Source: HB2-32-21 sp003448675
GTDB taxonomy: Bacteria > Pseudomonadota > Gammaproteobacteria > Pseudomonadales > Porticoccaceae
Length of the DNA stretch: 38,162 bases
Direction of reading: 5' to 3'
Assembly: GCA_041584755.1 (NCBI GenBank)
Contig: JBFHDK010000021.1
Span: 1-38,162, forward strand
The translations under genes were made by a program, and so were the position numbers. Below, piece after piece: positions 1 to 6,867 of the stretch (position 1 is the stretch's first letter; each line of letters starts with the position of its first letter). The notes under the pieces are model-generated. The model made no database searches. It was not told the origin of the DNA and saw nothing but the letters and a program-made list of their open reading frames with translations.

Positions 1-10
1 AAGCGACTGT

Positions 11-27
11 GGTTCAAGCCGTAGCTA
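11..27. repeat. Subterminal inverted repeat, left end of IS
   Basis: The reverse complement of this stretch, TAGCTACGGCTTGAACC, aligns with TAGCTACGGGCTTCACC at 1121-1137 with one inserted base and one or two differences. It starts about 5 nt beyond the transposase stop codon. Pairing of this kind just inside the element ends is the mark of IS1111-type elements. Confidence 0.65.
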
Positions 28-31
28 AAAA

Positions 32-979
32 TCAATCATAGGCCCACTCTTTATTGTCGCGAACCATCGCGTTTAAAATCGTTAAAAACTTTCTCATTGC
101 CGCTGTTAATGCCACTTTCTTGTGTTTTCCCTGACTCACCAGGCGTCGGTAAAAAGCACCGATCACTGGATTACATTGTGTCGCGCTTAGCGTGGCCATA
201 TACAAGGTGGTTCGAACATGATGACGACCGCCCAGTATTCTCCTCTTACCTTTGGCTTTTCCACTGTCTCGGTTGATCGGGGCCAGCCCGGCAAGCGACG
301 CGATCTGTTTGTGGTTAAGGGTACCCAGCTCGGGCATCTCACTGAGCAATGTCCAAATCAGGGCGCTGCCTACGCCAGGGACACTGTCGAGTAAGGATCG
401 CCGTTGATCCCAGGTCGGCTCATTTTCGACCGCCTTAGCCAGTTTGTTTTCCACCCATTCGATATCTTTATTGAAGGCCTTGATTAAACGCTGACAGGAT
501 CGGGCCATCTCTTTTCCCATCACCCTGGCGCGGTTACTCTCCTGAGTCCTCATACTGATGAGTTGTCTGCGCCGAGTCACCAGGTCCTTGATACGCTGTA
601 GGTTTTTGCTTCTGCGTGCCGTCAGGCGCGGCTTTAAAACCGCGGCAAAGCGGGCAATGATCTGGGCATCGATTTTATCGGTCTTGGCCAATTGATCGGC
701 TGCCCTGGCAAATTGGCGTACCTGAAGCGGCCGCACGATGGCGACGGGTAGATCCTTTTCAAAGGCAGCAGCGGCGAAAGCCATTTCATAGCGACCGGTG
801 GCCTCCATCGCAATGCACTGTATCTGATATCGCCCCAGTATCTTCAGTGCTTCGCGGATACCGGCCTCGTTATTGTCGACAGTAAAGTGTCTGTCCCGCT
901 CCCACAGGAAGATATCCAGTTGAAACTTACCCACGTCCACGCCGACGTTAATGCCCTTACTCTCTTTATTGATTGTCAT
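32..979 (-). CDS. IS110-family transposase (DEDD recombinase)
   Basis: 315 aa, full length for the family. The N-terminal RuvC-like (DEDD_Tnp_IS110) domain shows the acidic set: Asp15 in GVDVGK, Glu59 in AMEATGR, and Asp101/Asp104 in KTDKIDA. The C-terminal Transposase_20 domain (about residues 195-280) has PGVG, then LAGLAPINRDSG with the likely nucleophile Ser239, followed by the basic GKAKGKRR stretch. Enzymes of this family move circular intermediates and choose their target with an element-encoded guide (bridge/seek) RNA. The frame is intact from an ATG at 979, so the copy may be active. It is transcribed against the direction of the neighbouring cassettes. Confidence 0.93.
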   Translation of the reverse strand: MTINKESKGINVGVDVGKFQLDIFLWERDRHFTVDNNEAGIREALKILGRYQIQCIAMEATGRYEMAFAAAAFEKDLPVAIVRPLQVRQFARAADQLAKTDKIDAQIIARFAAVLKPRLTARRSKNLQRIKDLVTRRRQLISMRTQESNRARVMGKEMARSCQRLIKAFNKDIEWVENKLAKAVENEPTWDQRRSLLDSVPGVGSALIWTLLSEMPELGTLNHKQIASLAGLAPINRDSGKAKGKRRILGGRHHVRTTLYMATLSATQCNPVIGAFYRRLVSQGKHKKVALTAAMRKFLTILNAMVRDNKEWAYD

Positions 980-984
980 AGTAG

Positions 985-1120
985 CCCTTACTTGCTAAAT
1001 TCGGGCTCGAAGCCCATTCGACTGTTCGAGTTTAAATCGGGTCGGAAAGGCGCCCAGGCTTGTTAACGGTATCGACTACCTGGCATGCATCGGGCTGCCT
1101 CTCCGGTAACTAGTTGTGGC
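985..1120 (-). ncRNA. Candidate guide (bridge/seek) RNA region of the IS
   Basis: This is the only sizeable non-coding stretch of the element, between the transposase start and the right subterminal repeat. It contains several possible stems: GGGCT/AGCCC around 1003-1015, CTCGAA/TTCGAG around 1007-1030, and CCAGG/CCTGG around 1054-1083 enclosing GGTA/TACC. IS110 elements carry their guide RNA upstream of the transposase and IS1111 elements usually downstream. Here only the upstream side has room. The call rests on position and stem potential, not on a matched RNA model; exact ends are unknown. Confidence 0.35.
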
Positions 1121-1137
1121 TAGCTACGGGCTTCACC
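1121..1137. repeat. Subterminal inverted repeat, right end of IS
   Basis: TAGCTACGGGCTTCACC, the partner of the left repeat at 11-27. The element end should lie within a few bases to the right, and the sequence after it (about 1140-1186) leads into the first attC-like site. Confidence 0.65.
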
Positions 1138-1186
1138 TTATCTTTGATCAATCGCCAGGGATAGCGGCTAGACATGAATATTCAAC

Positions 1187-1274
1187 CATACAAGCACCTG
1201 TTGTCGCCGCTATGCGGCTGGTACAGTCAAAAGCGCTGCGCTTATTTTGCCTGCCCCAAAGGTAGGCGTTATGC
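1187..1274 (+). repeat. attC-like recombination site 1
   Basis: The left arm CATACAAGCACCTGTTG pairs with the reverse complement of the right arm CAAAGGTAGGCGTTATG, with a GCCGC/GCGGC stem inside. The right core is GTTATGC. The usual AAC of the inverse core is degenerate here (TAC), close to the IS end. It would close the cassette now occupied or displaced by the insertion sequence. Confidence 0.6.
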
Positions 1275-1330
1275 AAAATCCGGAATTCAAACACAGAATT
1301 TAGATTGCAGTATCGGGAGCGAGGCTATCT

Positions 1331-1681
1331 ATGATTAATCGAGCGGCGATGATTTTAAAGTATAAGGAACCTGCTATTAAGTGGATAAATGATGCTGACC
1401 CGTATAATGATGATCCTGGCATTACTAAAACATCAGTTAATTCTGAGCGCACTGTGTACTTGCTTAGAGAAGATGTCGCAGAAGATCCTGATTCTTTGGA
1501 TGAGTGGATTAAGATGAACGTTGATGTGCTTTTTGAGCGTGAGCTTTCAGGTTGGTACAATGACCCTGATCTTTGGCCAAAGAATAGAAATTATACGTTG
1601 TTTAAAAAGTGGTTCTCTGTAGAGTGTCACACAGTGATCGAAGATACAGTAGATGAACCACTTTTGGATGTTGAATTTTAA
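1331..1681 (+). CDS. Integron cassette protein, small acidic hypothetical
   Basis: 116 aa, rich in Asp, Glu, Trp and Tyr, with no signal peptide or membrane segment. The start ATG has a GAGG-like ribosome site 6-8 nt upstream. Features include KWINDADPYNDDP near residues 17-29 and a C-terminal segment with SVECHTVIEDTVDEP. I recognise the style of protein (small acidic soluble proteins are common in cassette arrays) but no function. It fills its cassette and stops 15 nt before attC-like site 2. Low GC agrees with capture from elsewhere. Confidence 0.75.
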   Translation: MINRAAMILKYKEPAIKWINDADPYNDDPGITKTSVNSERTVYLLREDVAEDPDSLDEWIKMNVDVLFERELSGWYNDPDLWPKNRNYTLFKKWFSVECHTVIEDTVDEPLLDVEF

Positions 1682-1696
1682 GTGTATAGATCCAAT

Positions 1697-1810
1697 GCAT
1701 AACAAAGCGCTGCAAGGGAAAAAACTACGCTCCACTAATTTGTGGCTCGCTGCGCTCACTTTATCACAAATTAGCTCAGCTACGTTTTTCCCCTGAGCGC
1801 GGCGTTAGCT
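1697..1810 (+). repeat. attC-like recombination site 2
   Basis: It runs from GCATAAC to GTTAGCT, 114 bp. Inner arms include a perfect 10-bp inverted repeat, CTAATTTGTG (1735-1744) and CACAAATTAG (1765-1774), plus outer pairing of AAAAAACTACGCT with AGCTACGTTTTT and AAAGCGCTGC with GAGCGCGGCG. This is the clearest attC of the four. Confidence 0.75.
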
Positions 1811-1829
1811 GTAAAGGAGAGTTCAAACA

Positions 1830-2489
1830 TTGATTTCCCAGCTACCAAAATGGGTAGAGCTTGGAGCTTTCTGTTTGGCTTTGATTGCGGGTTGCGTTAA
1901 TGCAATTGGTCTGCTTGGGTTTGAACACCAGTCTGTGTCACATTTGTCTGGGACGGCCACCTTGCTTGGTGCTGAGTTGCCAAACCTGTCATTTCAAAAG
2001 ATATTTCACCTTGTAGGTATTTTGCTTTCATTTTTAGGCGGAGCTGGCATCGCTGGCTTCTTGCTACATGGCTCTACTCTAAAGTTAGGCAGGCACTACG
2101 ATACAGCGTTATTTATTGAGTCCACTTTGTTGTTTGTATCTTCATGGCTTTTGATTTCAGGTTCATTCTATGGGCATTTTCTTGCTTCGGCTGCTTGTGG
2201 CCTCCAAAATGCGCTTGCCACAACATACAGCGGTGCAATTATTCGTACTACACATGTTACCGGTATTTTTACCGATCTTGGGATAATGTTGGGTTCTATT
2301 TTTCGCGGGCAGGCTCTTGAGAGCCGAAAGGCAAAGCTATTTTTGTTTATAATTTTTGGTTTTATTCTTGGCGGTATGTCTGGTGCGCTTCTTTACACAG
2401 AAATTATATTTAAGTCTTTATTAATTCCTGCTTCCGTATGTTTAATAATGGCGGTGGCATATCGTGTTTATTCTAAAAGTCACAGCTAA
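1830..2489 (+). CDS. YoaK/DUF1275-family membrane protein (cassette gene)
   Basis: 219 aa with about six hydrophobic segments (near residues 10-30, 55-78, 90-110, 115-130, 165-188 and 192-212). The family signature GLQNALATTYSG followed by IIRTTHVTGIFTDLG is present at about residues 124-150. DUF1275/YoaK proteins are inner-membrane proteins of unknown transport or stress role. The start is a TTG with AAAGGAGAG about 8 nt upstream; no better ATG is near. The stop codon lies inside the first bases of attC-like site 3, a common cassette layout. AT-rich. Confidence 0.85.
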   Translation: MISQLPKWVELGAFCLALIAGCVNAIGLLGFEHQSVSHLSGTATLLGAELPNLSFQKIFHLVGILLSFLGGAGIAGFLLHGSTLKLGRHYDTALFIESTLLFVSSWLLISGSFYGHFLASAACGLQNALATTYSGAIIRTTHVTGIFTDLGIMLGSIFRGQALESRKAKLFLFIIFGFILGGMSGALLYTEIIFKSLLIPASVCLIMAVAYRVYSKSHS

Positions 2490-2588
2490 CAAGCGGCTGT
2501 ACCGGACAAATTTAAGCTGTCACCTTTTGTGCAAAAACACGCGCAAAATCCGACATCAAAAATTTGCTCGGTGAGCCTGGCGTTATAA
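2484..2588 (+). repeat. attC-like recombination site 3
   Basis: It runs from AGCTAAC to GTTATAA, 105 bp. CAAGCGGCTGTACCGGACAAATTT on the left pairs imperfectly with AAATTTGCTCGGTGAGCCTGGCG on the right. It overlaps the stop codon of the DUF1275 gene. Confidence 0.7.
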
Positions 2589-2600
2589 CGGGGAGTAATC

Positions 2601-3017
2601 ATGAAACCACGCATTAGCATGATCACTTTGGGCGTAAGTGATTTGCCGCGTTCTGTAGAGTTTTATGAACACGGTCTCCGTTTTCCGCGAATGGATTCTC
2701 CTGCAGAGGTCGCGTTCTTTGCGCTGAATGGTACCTGGCTCGGATTATACGGGCGCGAAGCGCTTGCTGAAGATGCAGCTGTCTCTGGTGGCTCAAGCGG
2801 ATTCGCCGGGTTCAGCCTGGCTCACAATGTGAGCTCTGAGCAAGAGGTTGATCAAGTTAAGGCTCAGGCTGAATCAGCCGGGGCCGTTATCACCAAGCCT
2901 GCTCAGAAAACGGATTGGGGTGGATATTCAGGGTACTTTTCTGATCCAGACGGTTATCTCTGGGAAGTAGCGCATAACCCACTGTTCTGGGTTGGGCCGC
3001 CGGATGAGCCTGCATAA
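2601..3017 (+). CDS. VOC-family (glyoxalase/bleomycin-resistance fold) protein, cassette gene
   Basis: 138 aa. It has the two-repeat beta-alpha-beta-beta-beta pattern of VOC proteins: MITLGVSDLPRSVEFYEHGL at residues 7-26, and GYSGYFSDPDGYLWEVAHNP near residues 108-127, where the terminal Glu of WEVAHN is the usual metal ligand. Members act as glyoxalases, dioxygenases or drug-binding resistance proteins; the substrate cannot be read here. The start ATG follows GGGGAGTAATC. The stop codon lies inside attC-like site 4. Its GC content is higher than in the other two cassette genes, so the cassettes have mixed origins. Confidence 0.88.
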   Translation: MKPRISMITLGVSDLPRSVEFYEHGLRFPRMDSPAEVAFFALNGTWLGLYGREALAEDAAVSGGSSGFAGFSLAHNVSSEQEVDQVKAQAESAGAVITKPAQKTDWGGYSGYFSDPDGYLWEVAHNPLFWVGPPDEPA

Positions 3018-3106
3018 CAAACTGGACCTGTACGTGGCCTGCGGCCGCCGGACGGCTTTAGCCGCCGCTGTGCTCCGCGTTTTATAAACAGGCGATCCCG
3101 TTAGGT
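3012..3106 (+). repeat. attC-like recombination site 4 (last seen)
   Basis: It runs from GCATAAC to GTTAGGT, 95 bp. Pairing includes GGACCTGT with ACAGGCGATCC and the inner GCGGC/GCCGC arms. It is more degenerate than sites 2 and 3. No further attC is seen to the right, so this appears to be the array end. Confidence 0.55.
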
Positions 3107-3222
3107 TCGTTGCGTGTCATTGTGATTATTGTCAGAGAACGTCTGGCTCAGTTGTGAGGTTGTGCGCCGTTTACGATGAAAGAAATATCCTATCAGTACA
3201 CGGTGATACCACTGACTACTAA

Positions 3223-3447
3223 CTTCCTAAATGGTCGGGCGGAAAAAAATACTTTTGCTCGGTTTGTGGCGCAACTGTCCATTGGCTTAACCCAGGCGCT
3301 TTTCCTGGCATGCACAGGGTCGCTGCCGGCTGCTTCGCAGATCCAAACTTTCCAGCCCCGGACACGGTCACACAAACAAAATATAGCCATTCCTGGCGCC
3401 CCGAATTTCAAGGGGTTGAGCATTATGAAGACTATTCTGGCAAGTGA
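3223..3447 (+). pseudogene. Truncated GFA-family (CENP-V/GFA) gene remnant
   Basis: One frame is open from just after a TAA (3220-3222) to a TGA at 3445-3447, without a usable start. It reads GGKKYFCSVCGATVHW, then GAFPGMHRVAAGCFADP, then PAPD and a terminal HSWRPEFQGVEHYED region. This matches the C-terminal half of glutathione-dependent formaldehyde-activating (GFA) proteins: the CxxCG zinc pair, a VAAGxFxDP strand, and a late His/Trp segment. The N-terminal half with the first zinc Cys cluster is absent upstream in all frames I examined. About 74 codons remain of a usual 120-150. A different frame in the same place (3176-3547) is longer but has no recognisable content. Confidence 0.6.
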
Positions 3448-3834
3448 ATTAATGCACCTCCTGATGCCAAGTTTAGGCAGCGGGTACAAAAAGCCTGAGG
3501 GCGTTGCTGCCTGTTGCTACAGGCGGTATAAGCAAAAAGACACCTAGTGAAATCGCACGGAATATTGAGGCGTGGGTGCGGAAGCTCCGCAGAGTTAACA
3601 GCAGCATATTTTCACAAAGAAAGGATTCTTGCTGTGGAGATGGCTTTTTGGTGTGATGTTTAACCCTGATAGTGGAGCAAAACGCGCGCGCCGCTATACC
3701 GAAATTCAAAGATGCTCATGCCTGAAAACAGACGATCTGATATCTTGAGGGCCGTGAGCCAGGTGATACGAATGTATTAGACTGACCGCAACGAACGTTC
3801 TGGTTTGTCGAGAATATAAAAAGAGGAAGATGAC
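3448..3834. other. Intergenic stretch without a recognised gene
   Basis: No convincing gene on either strand. Short open frames occur (for example an unrecognised 59-codon one from about 3475, and a 22-codon one at about 3712-3780), but none has both a good ribosome site and recognisable content. Together with the GFA remnant this looks like decayed DNA between the cassette array and the conserved chromosome. An AGAGGAAG ribosome site for the next gene lies at the right edge. Confidence 0.5.
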
Positions 3835-4620
3835 ATGGAGCTGGGACTTAAAAATAAAACCGCGATCATCACCGGTGGTTCCCGGGGTATCGGTCAAGCC
3901 ATCGCCGGGCGGCTCGCCGAAGAAGGTTGTCAGCTGCATCTGGTGGCCCGCTCTGGTGATGATCTGGAAGCGACTGCCTCCCAGATCAGGGAGCAGTACA
4001 AAGTCAGTGTGCAAACTCATTCCATGGATCTGGCGGAAAGCCGGAATGTCTCACGTCTGGCTGAGCTGGCCAGCAATGCCGACATTCTGATCAACAATGC
4101 CGGGGCGATTCCGGCAGGTGCCCTACAAAGCGTCGATGAAGGTACCTGGCGCACGGCCTGGGATCTTAAGGTCTATGGCTATATCAATCTGTGCCGTGCC
4201 ATGTATACCCATATGCAAAAGCGCGGTAGCGGGGTAATCATTAATGTTATCGGTATTGCCGGTGGTGAGGTGGAGGAATTCAATTACATCACGGGTACCA
4301 CGGGCAATGCCGGTCTCGCTGCATTCACTCGCGCTCTGGGTAGTGGTAGTCCTGCTGACAATATCCGCGTGGTGGGTATCAACCCCGGTATGACGGCGAC
4401 GGATCGTCTGGTGTCGTTGATGAAGCAGAATGCCGAAGCTCGTGGTATTGAGCCGGAAAACTGGCGCCAACTGACGGGTGATATGCCCTTTGGTCGCCCG
4501 GCGGAGCCAGCGGAAGTCGCTGATCTGGCGGTGTTTTTAGCCTCCGAGCGTGCCGCTTATATGAGTGGCACGGTGGTGACCATTGATGGCGGCCTGTCGG
4601 CCAGGGGCAAGCTTTTTTAG
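3835..4620 (+). CDS. Atypical short-chain dehydrogenase/reductase (SDR)
   Basis: 261 aa Rossmann protein. The cofactor loop TGGSRGIG is at residues 13-20, the NNAG motif at 87-90, and a C-terminal GTVVTIDGG strand closes the fold. The catalytic part is unusual: the position of the catalytic Ser reads NVIGIAGG (Gly about 140), and the Tyr motif reads YITGTTGN (Tyr151 kept, Lys replaced by Thr155). Normal SDRs have Ser-Tyr-Lys. The usual hydride-transfer chemistry is therefore doubtful, or a different proton relay is used. The start ATG follows AGAGGAAGATGAC. Convergent with the next gene; no operon partner is visible. Substrate unknown. Confidence 0.88.
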   Translation: MELGLKNKTAIITGGSRGIGQAIAGRLAEEGCQLHLVARSGDDLEATASQIREQYKVSVQTHSMDLAESRNVSRLAELASNADILINNAGAIPAGALQSVDEGTWRTAWDLKVYGYINLCRAMYTHMQKRGSGVIINVIGIAGGEVEEFNYITGTTGNAGLAAFTRALGSGSPADNIRVVGINPGMTATDRLVSLMKQNAEARGIEPENWRQLTGDMPFGRPAEPAEVADLAVFLASERAAYMSGTVVTIDGGLSARGKLF

Positions 4621-4666
4621 CTGCATGGGGAATAAGGCCCTGGCCGGTGCATGAGATAGCGAGTGG

Positions 4667-5086
4667 CTATGGCGCTTCGGTATCACCTTTAAAGTACAGG
4701 CGAATCGGCAGCTCGGTGAAATCACCAATGGTAAGAATCAGGCCGTAGTAATCGTTGTCGTAATCATCGGCCCATTCGTGGTGGATTTCCAAAGTGACGG
4801 GTTTGTCTTCCTGTTTTGGAGCCTTGCCGACCACGACGATTTCGTGGATGCCGTCGGTATCTTCAATGGCTTCCCGGGGAATAGCGATGGTTATCTGTTT
4901 GTCGTTATTGCCGTCCTCACCCTTTACATTGTTGATCCGGTCCACGCGGGCGCCGATGATTTTTTCCCGGTAGCCCTCCCGCAGTTCTATCCAGTCACTT
5001 TCCGTGTCTCCCAGGGCCGGTGTGCATAGAGAGATAAGCACGAGTGCGCCCAGTAGTTTCGCTACCCTGAAATTTCTACCTGCCAC
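4667..5086 (-). CDS. Small predicted periplasmic protein, hypothetical
   Basis: 139 aa. An N-terminal signal peptide (basic start, hydrophobic KLLGALVLISLC, cleavage likely after PALG) is followed by an acidic, beta-rich domain with no known motif. The start is a GTG preceded by a near-perfect AGGAGGT 5 nt upstream. It lies downstream of the porin gene on the same strand, but a strong terminator at 5228-5269 separates them, so it probably has its own promoter in 5087-5227. Function unknown. Confidence 0.75.
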   Translation of the reverse strand: MAGRNFRVAKLLGALVLISLCTPALGDTESDWIELREGYREKIIGARVDRINNVKGEDGNNDKQITIAIPREAIEDTDGIHEIVVVGKAPKQEDKPVTLEIHHEWADDYDNDYYGLILTIGDFTELPIRLYFKGDTEAP

Positions 5087-5227
5087 GGTGACCTCCTGGC
5101 AAACATGCTGTTGCTGAATATAGCGTTAAGGTAACACCTGAATGGCGCCTTGCAAACGGGGAGGACAGAATCAGTTTAGTCTGCCGGCTTTTCCTTGATC
5201 TGGGTGGGGGAGAAAATCTGAGGCAAT

Positions 5228-5269
5228 AAAAAAGGCGGGGAGAACAGGCTTTTGCCTGCTTTCCCCGCC
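5228..5269 (-). terminator. Rho-independent terminator of the porin gene
   Basis: On the minus strand a long GC-rich hairpin (arms GGCGGGGAaagCAGGC and GCCTGttcTCCCCGCC with an AAAA loop) is followed directly by TTTTTT. It sits about 20 nt past the porin stop codon. Confidence 0.9.
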
Positions 5270-5291
5270 CCGAGAGGGAGCGTTGTGCTTA

Positions 5292-6545
5292 TTAGTATTT
5301 GAACTTGAGGTCAACCTGGAGACGGTCGTAATCGGTTTCCAGATCGCCCTGTTCGTTGATGAAGTAGGTCACGCCAAAGGAGGTGTTTTTGCCGAGTGCA
5401 TAGGCGCCTTTGATGATGTGGCCTTTGCTGCCGGTGCCGCCACCGCCGAAGTCGGAGTCAGTGGTCAGACCAAGTACCGCGTCGGCTTCCAGATCCTGGT
5501 AGATGTAGGCCAGTTGCCAGGTGCCGGGGTTTTTGGCTTTGCCCAACTGTAGGCCGCTGGAGAAACCGGCTTCGTCTTCGTCGGCATCCTGGTTTTCAAC
5601 CCAGTCAACGAAGAAGCTGAGGGGCAGATCGCCGACCTTGGTTTTCAGCTCGGCAAACAGCTCCAGTTCTTCGTAGTCGTACATGTAGACGCCGCCCGCG
5701 GTCAGGGTGTTGCCAAACGAGTCGTTATCGAAGAAAGGCATGCTGCCAGCGACGGGGATATCGTAGTAGCTAACCCCAGCGATTAACTCAAGGTTGTCGG
5801 CCAGTGCGGCGTTGAAGCCCAGTTGCGCGCCCCAGAAGCTTTCGGCGTCCTGACTGCCGGCTTTGTCGTCACTTTCCAGGAACATAAATGCGCCGTTGGC
5901 GAAGAAGGTGCCGTTGTCATACTTAACAGCCAGACCTTCCGGGCGGTAGTCGCCATCCCAGATCAGGCCGTTTTTAGCGGGCTTATAGAAGGGGTTTTTG
6001 AACTTGCCACCGATGACGTTTGTGTTTTCGATACCGGAGTAATCGAAATAAGCCATATCCAGGTGGATACCCTTGGTGCTGCCGCCTCCACCCAGTGTCT
6101 GATTGGTGGAAACCGGGTCGTCGCTGCCGGAGGCGAGGCCGAGGCCGACCTTCCAGTCGTCATTGACCTTGGCCTGGGCTTCAATACGGGCGCGAACGCG
6201 GTTGCGGTTTCTGTCCTTGGCTTTGTTTTCGTCGTCGATGTTTTCATAACGATAGCGGAAGTCGCCTTTCAGCTTGATCTTTTCCGCCCAGGCCAGGCTG
6301 TCGCTGATTTTGGTAACCGAGCTGCTGGCTTTCTTCAGGGCAGTGGTTTCACTGCGCAGTGACTCATCGGCGGCTTCCAGCTCGTTGACACGCTTGCTCA
6401 GTTGCTCGATTTGACGCTTGAGCATTTCGACAGTGGCATCACTGGCAGCCAGCGGGCCGCTGCTGTAGAGCATGGAGCCAGCTATCAGCGCCGCGCCACA
6501 GGCCTTCAGTGGCTGGGTGCGTATCGTGGATAAACATTTTTTCAT
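5292..6545 (-). CDS. Outer-membrane porin (putative porin family)
   Basis: 417 aa from the ATG at 6545, chosen because GAGGAA lies 9 nt upstream and a signal peptide follows at once (KK start, hydrophobic stretch, cleavage near PLAAS-D). The longer open frame upstream has no signal sequence. Mature residues about 38-75 form a heptad-like coiled coil (VEMLKRQIEQLSKRVNELEA), then alternating polar/hydrophobic strands rich in Tyr, Asp and Gly make up a barrel ending in the aromatic KFKY. This layout fits trimeric general or hydrocarbon-related porins. It is monocistronic, with its own terminator. Highly structured, Asp-rich loops suggest a cation-friendly pore; the solute is unknown. Confidence 0.85.
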   Translation of the reverse strand: MKKCLSTIRTQPLKACGAALIAGSMLYSSGPLAASDATVEMLKRQIEQLSKRVNELEAADESLRSETTALKKASSSVTKISDSLAWAEKIKLKGDFRYRYENIDDENKAKDRNRNRVRARIEAQAKVNDDWKVGLGLASGSDDPVSTNQTLGGGGSTKGIHLDMAYFDYSGIENTNVIGGKFKNPFYKPAKNGLIWDGDYRPEGLAVKYDNGTFFANGAFMFLESDDKAGSQDAESFWGAQLGFNAALADNLELIAGVSYYDIPVAGSMPFFDNDSFGNTLTAGGVYMYDYEELELFAELKTKVGDLPLSFFVDWVENQDADEDEAGFSSGLQLGKAKNPGTWQLAYIYQDLEADAVLGLTTDSDFGGGGTGSKGHIIKGAYALGKNTSFGVTYFINEQGDLETDYDRLQVDLKFKY

Positions 6546-6867
6546 GAGTAGCATTCCTCTATTGTTTGGTTGGCTGCCAATGCGCTGGCGCCGGATCCTC
6601 TCAATTAAACCTTTTGTTAGCGACTTGTTGCGCAATATCGGCAAGCCGATAGCAGCTGTTATTTTCGCTGGGGGCAGATTAAGGAGTTTTTTTGTCAGTT
6701 TAATGACAGATGGCGGAGACGCGTCGGGTTGAGGCGGGCGTTTGACGCGGTGCTGATAGGTACAGGTAGCGAGTGGCAGCGGCAACTGGCGCCTTTGCCA
6801 CGTAAAGTTGTTACTTGAGGGGGGCTCTTTCTCGACCGGTTGATGTGATCGGTTTGAGGCTATCCGG
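6546..6867. other. Intergenic region between porin and Sel1 genes
   Basis: No gene recognised. It should hold the porin promoter, but I cannot pick a clear -35/-10 pair. The open frame running into it from the porin lacks coding character. Confidence 0.4.

Larger units (their letters stand above)
11..1137 (-). mobile_element. IS110-family insertion sequence (IS1111-like ends)
   Basis: The element holds one DEDD transposase gene flanked by a short imperfect inverted repeat (11-27 and 1121-1137). Repeats lying slightly inside the true ends are typical of the IS1111 subgroup. The outer ends are therefore a few bases beyond these coordinates, and the left one is close to the window edge. The transposase stops only 5 nt inside the left repeat, whereas about 140 nt of non-coding DNA lie between its start and the right repeat. 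An attC-like site begins about 50 bp past the right repeat. IS1111 relatives that target integron attC sites are known, so the position fits. No target duplication can be judged because the left flank is missing. Confidence 0.75.
1187..3106 (+). mobile_element. Integron gene cassette array (three cassettes)
   Basis: Three small genes in the same orientation are each followed within about 20 bp by an imperfect palindrome of 88-114 bp. Each palindrome starts with an AAC-type inverse core site (degenerate in the first) and ends in a GTTRRRY-like core (GTTATGC, GTTAGCT, GTTATAA, GTTAGGT). That is the structure of integron cassettes with attC sites. The cassettes run about 1269-1804, 1805-2582 and 2583-3100. 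The first two genes are AT-rich compared with the housekeeping genes of the window, as expected for captured genes. No integrase gene is present; given the orientation it would lie left of the window. The palindromes differ in sequence and length, so this is not a VCR-like array of near-identical sites. Confidence 0.75.

Noticed and set aside
3176..3547. 123-codon open frame on the plus strand
   Set aside because: Its translation has no family features, and the GFA-like remnant lies in another frame of the same DNA.
3712..3780. Short frame reading MLMPENRRSDILRAVSQVIRMY, similar to the start of a TetR regulator
   Set aside because: Only 22 codons before a stop; the likeness is too short to call a remnant.
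5823..6362. 179-codon plus-strand frame inside the porin gene
   Set aside because: Shadow of the porin; no start signal and no motif.
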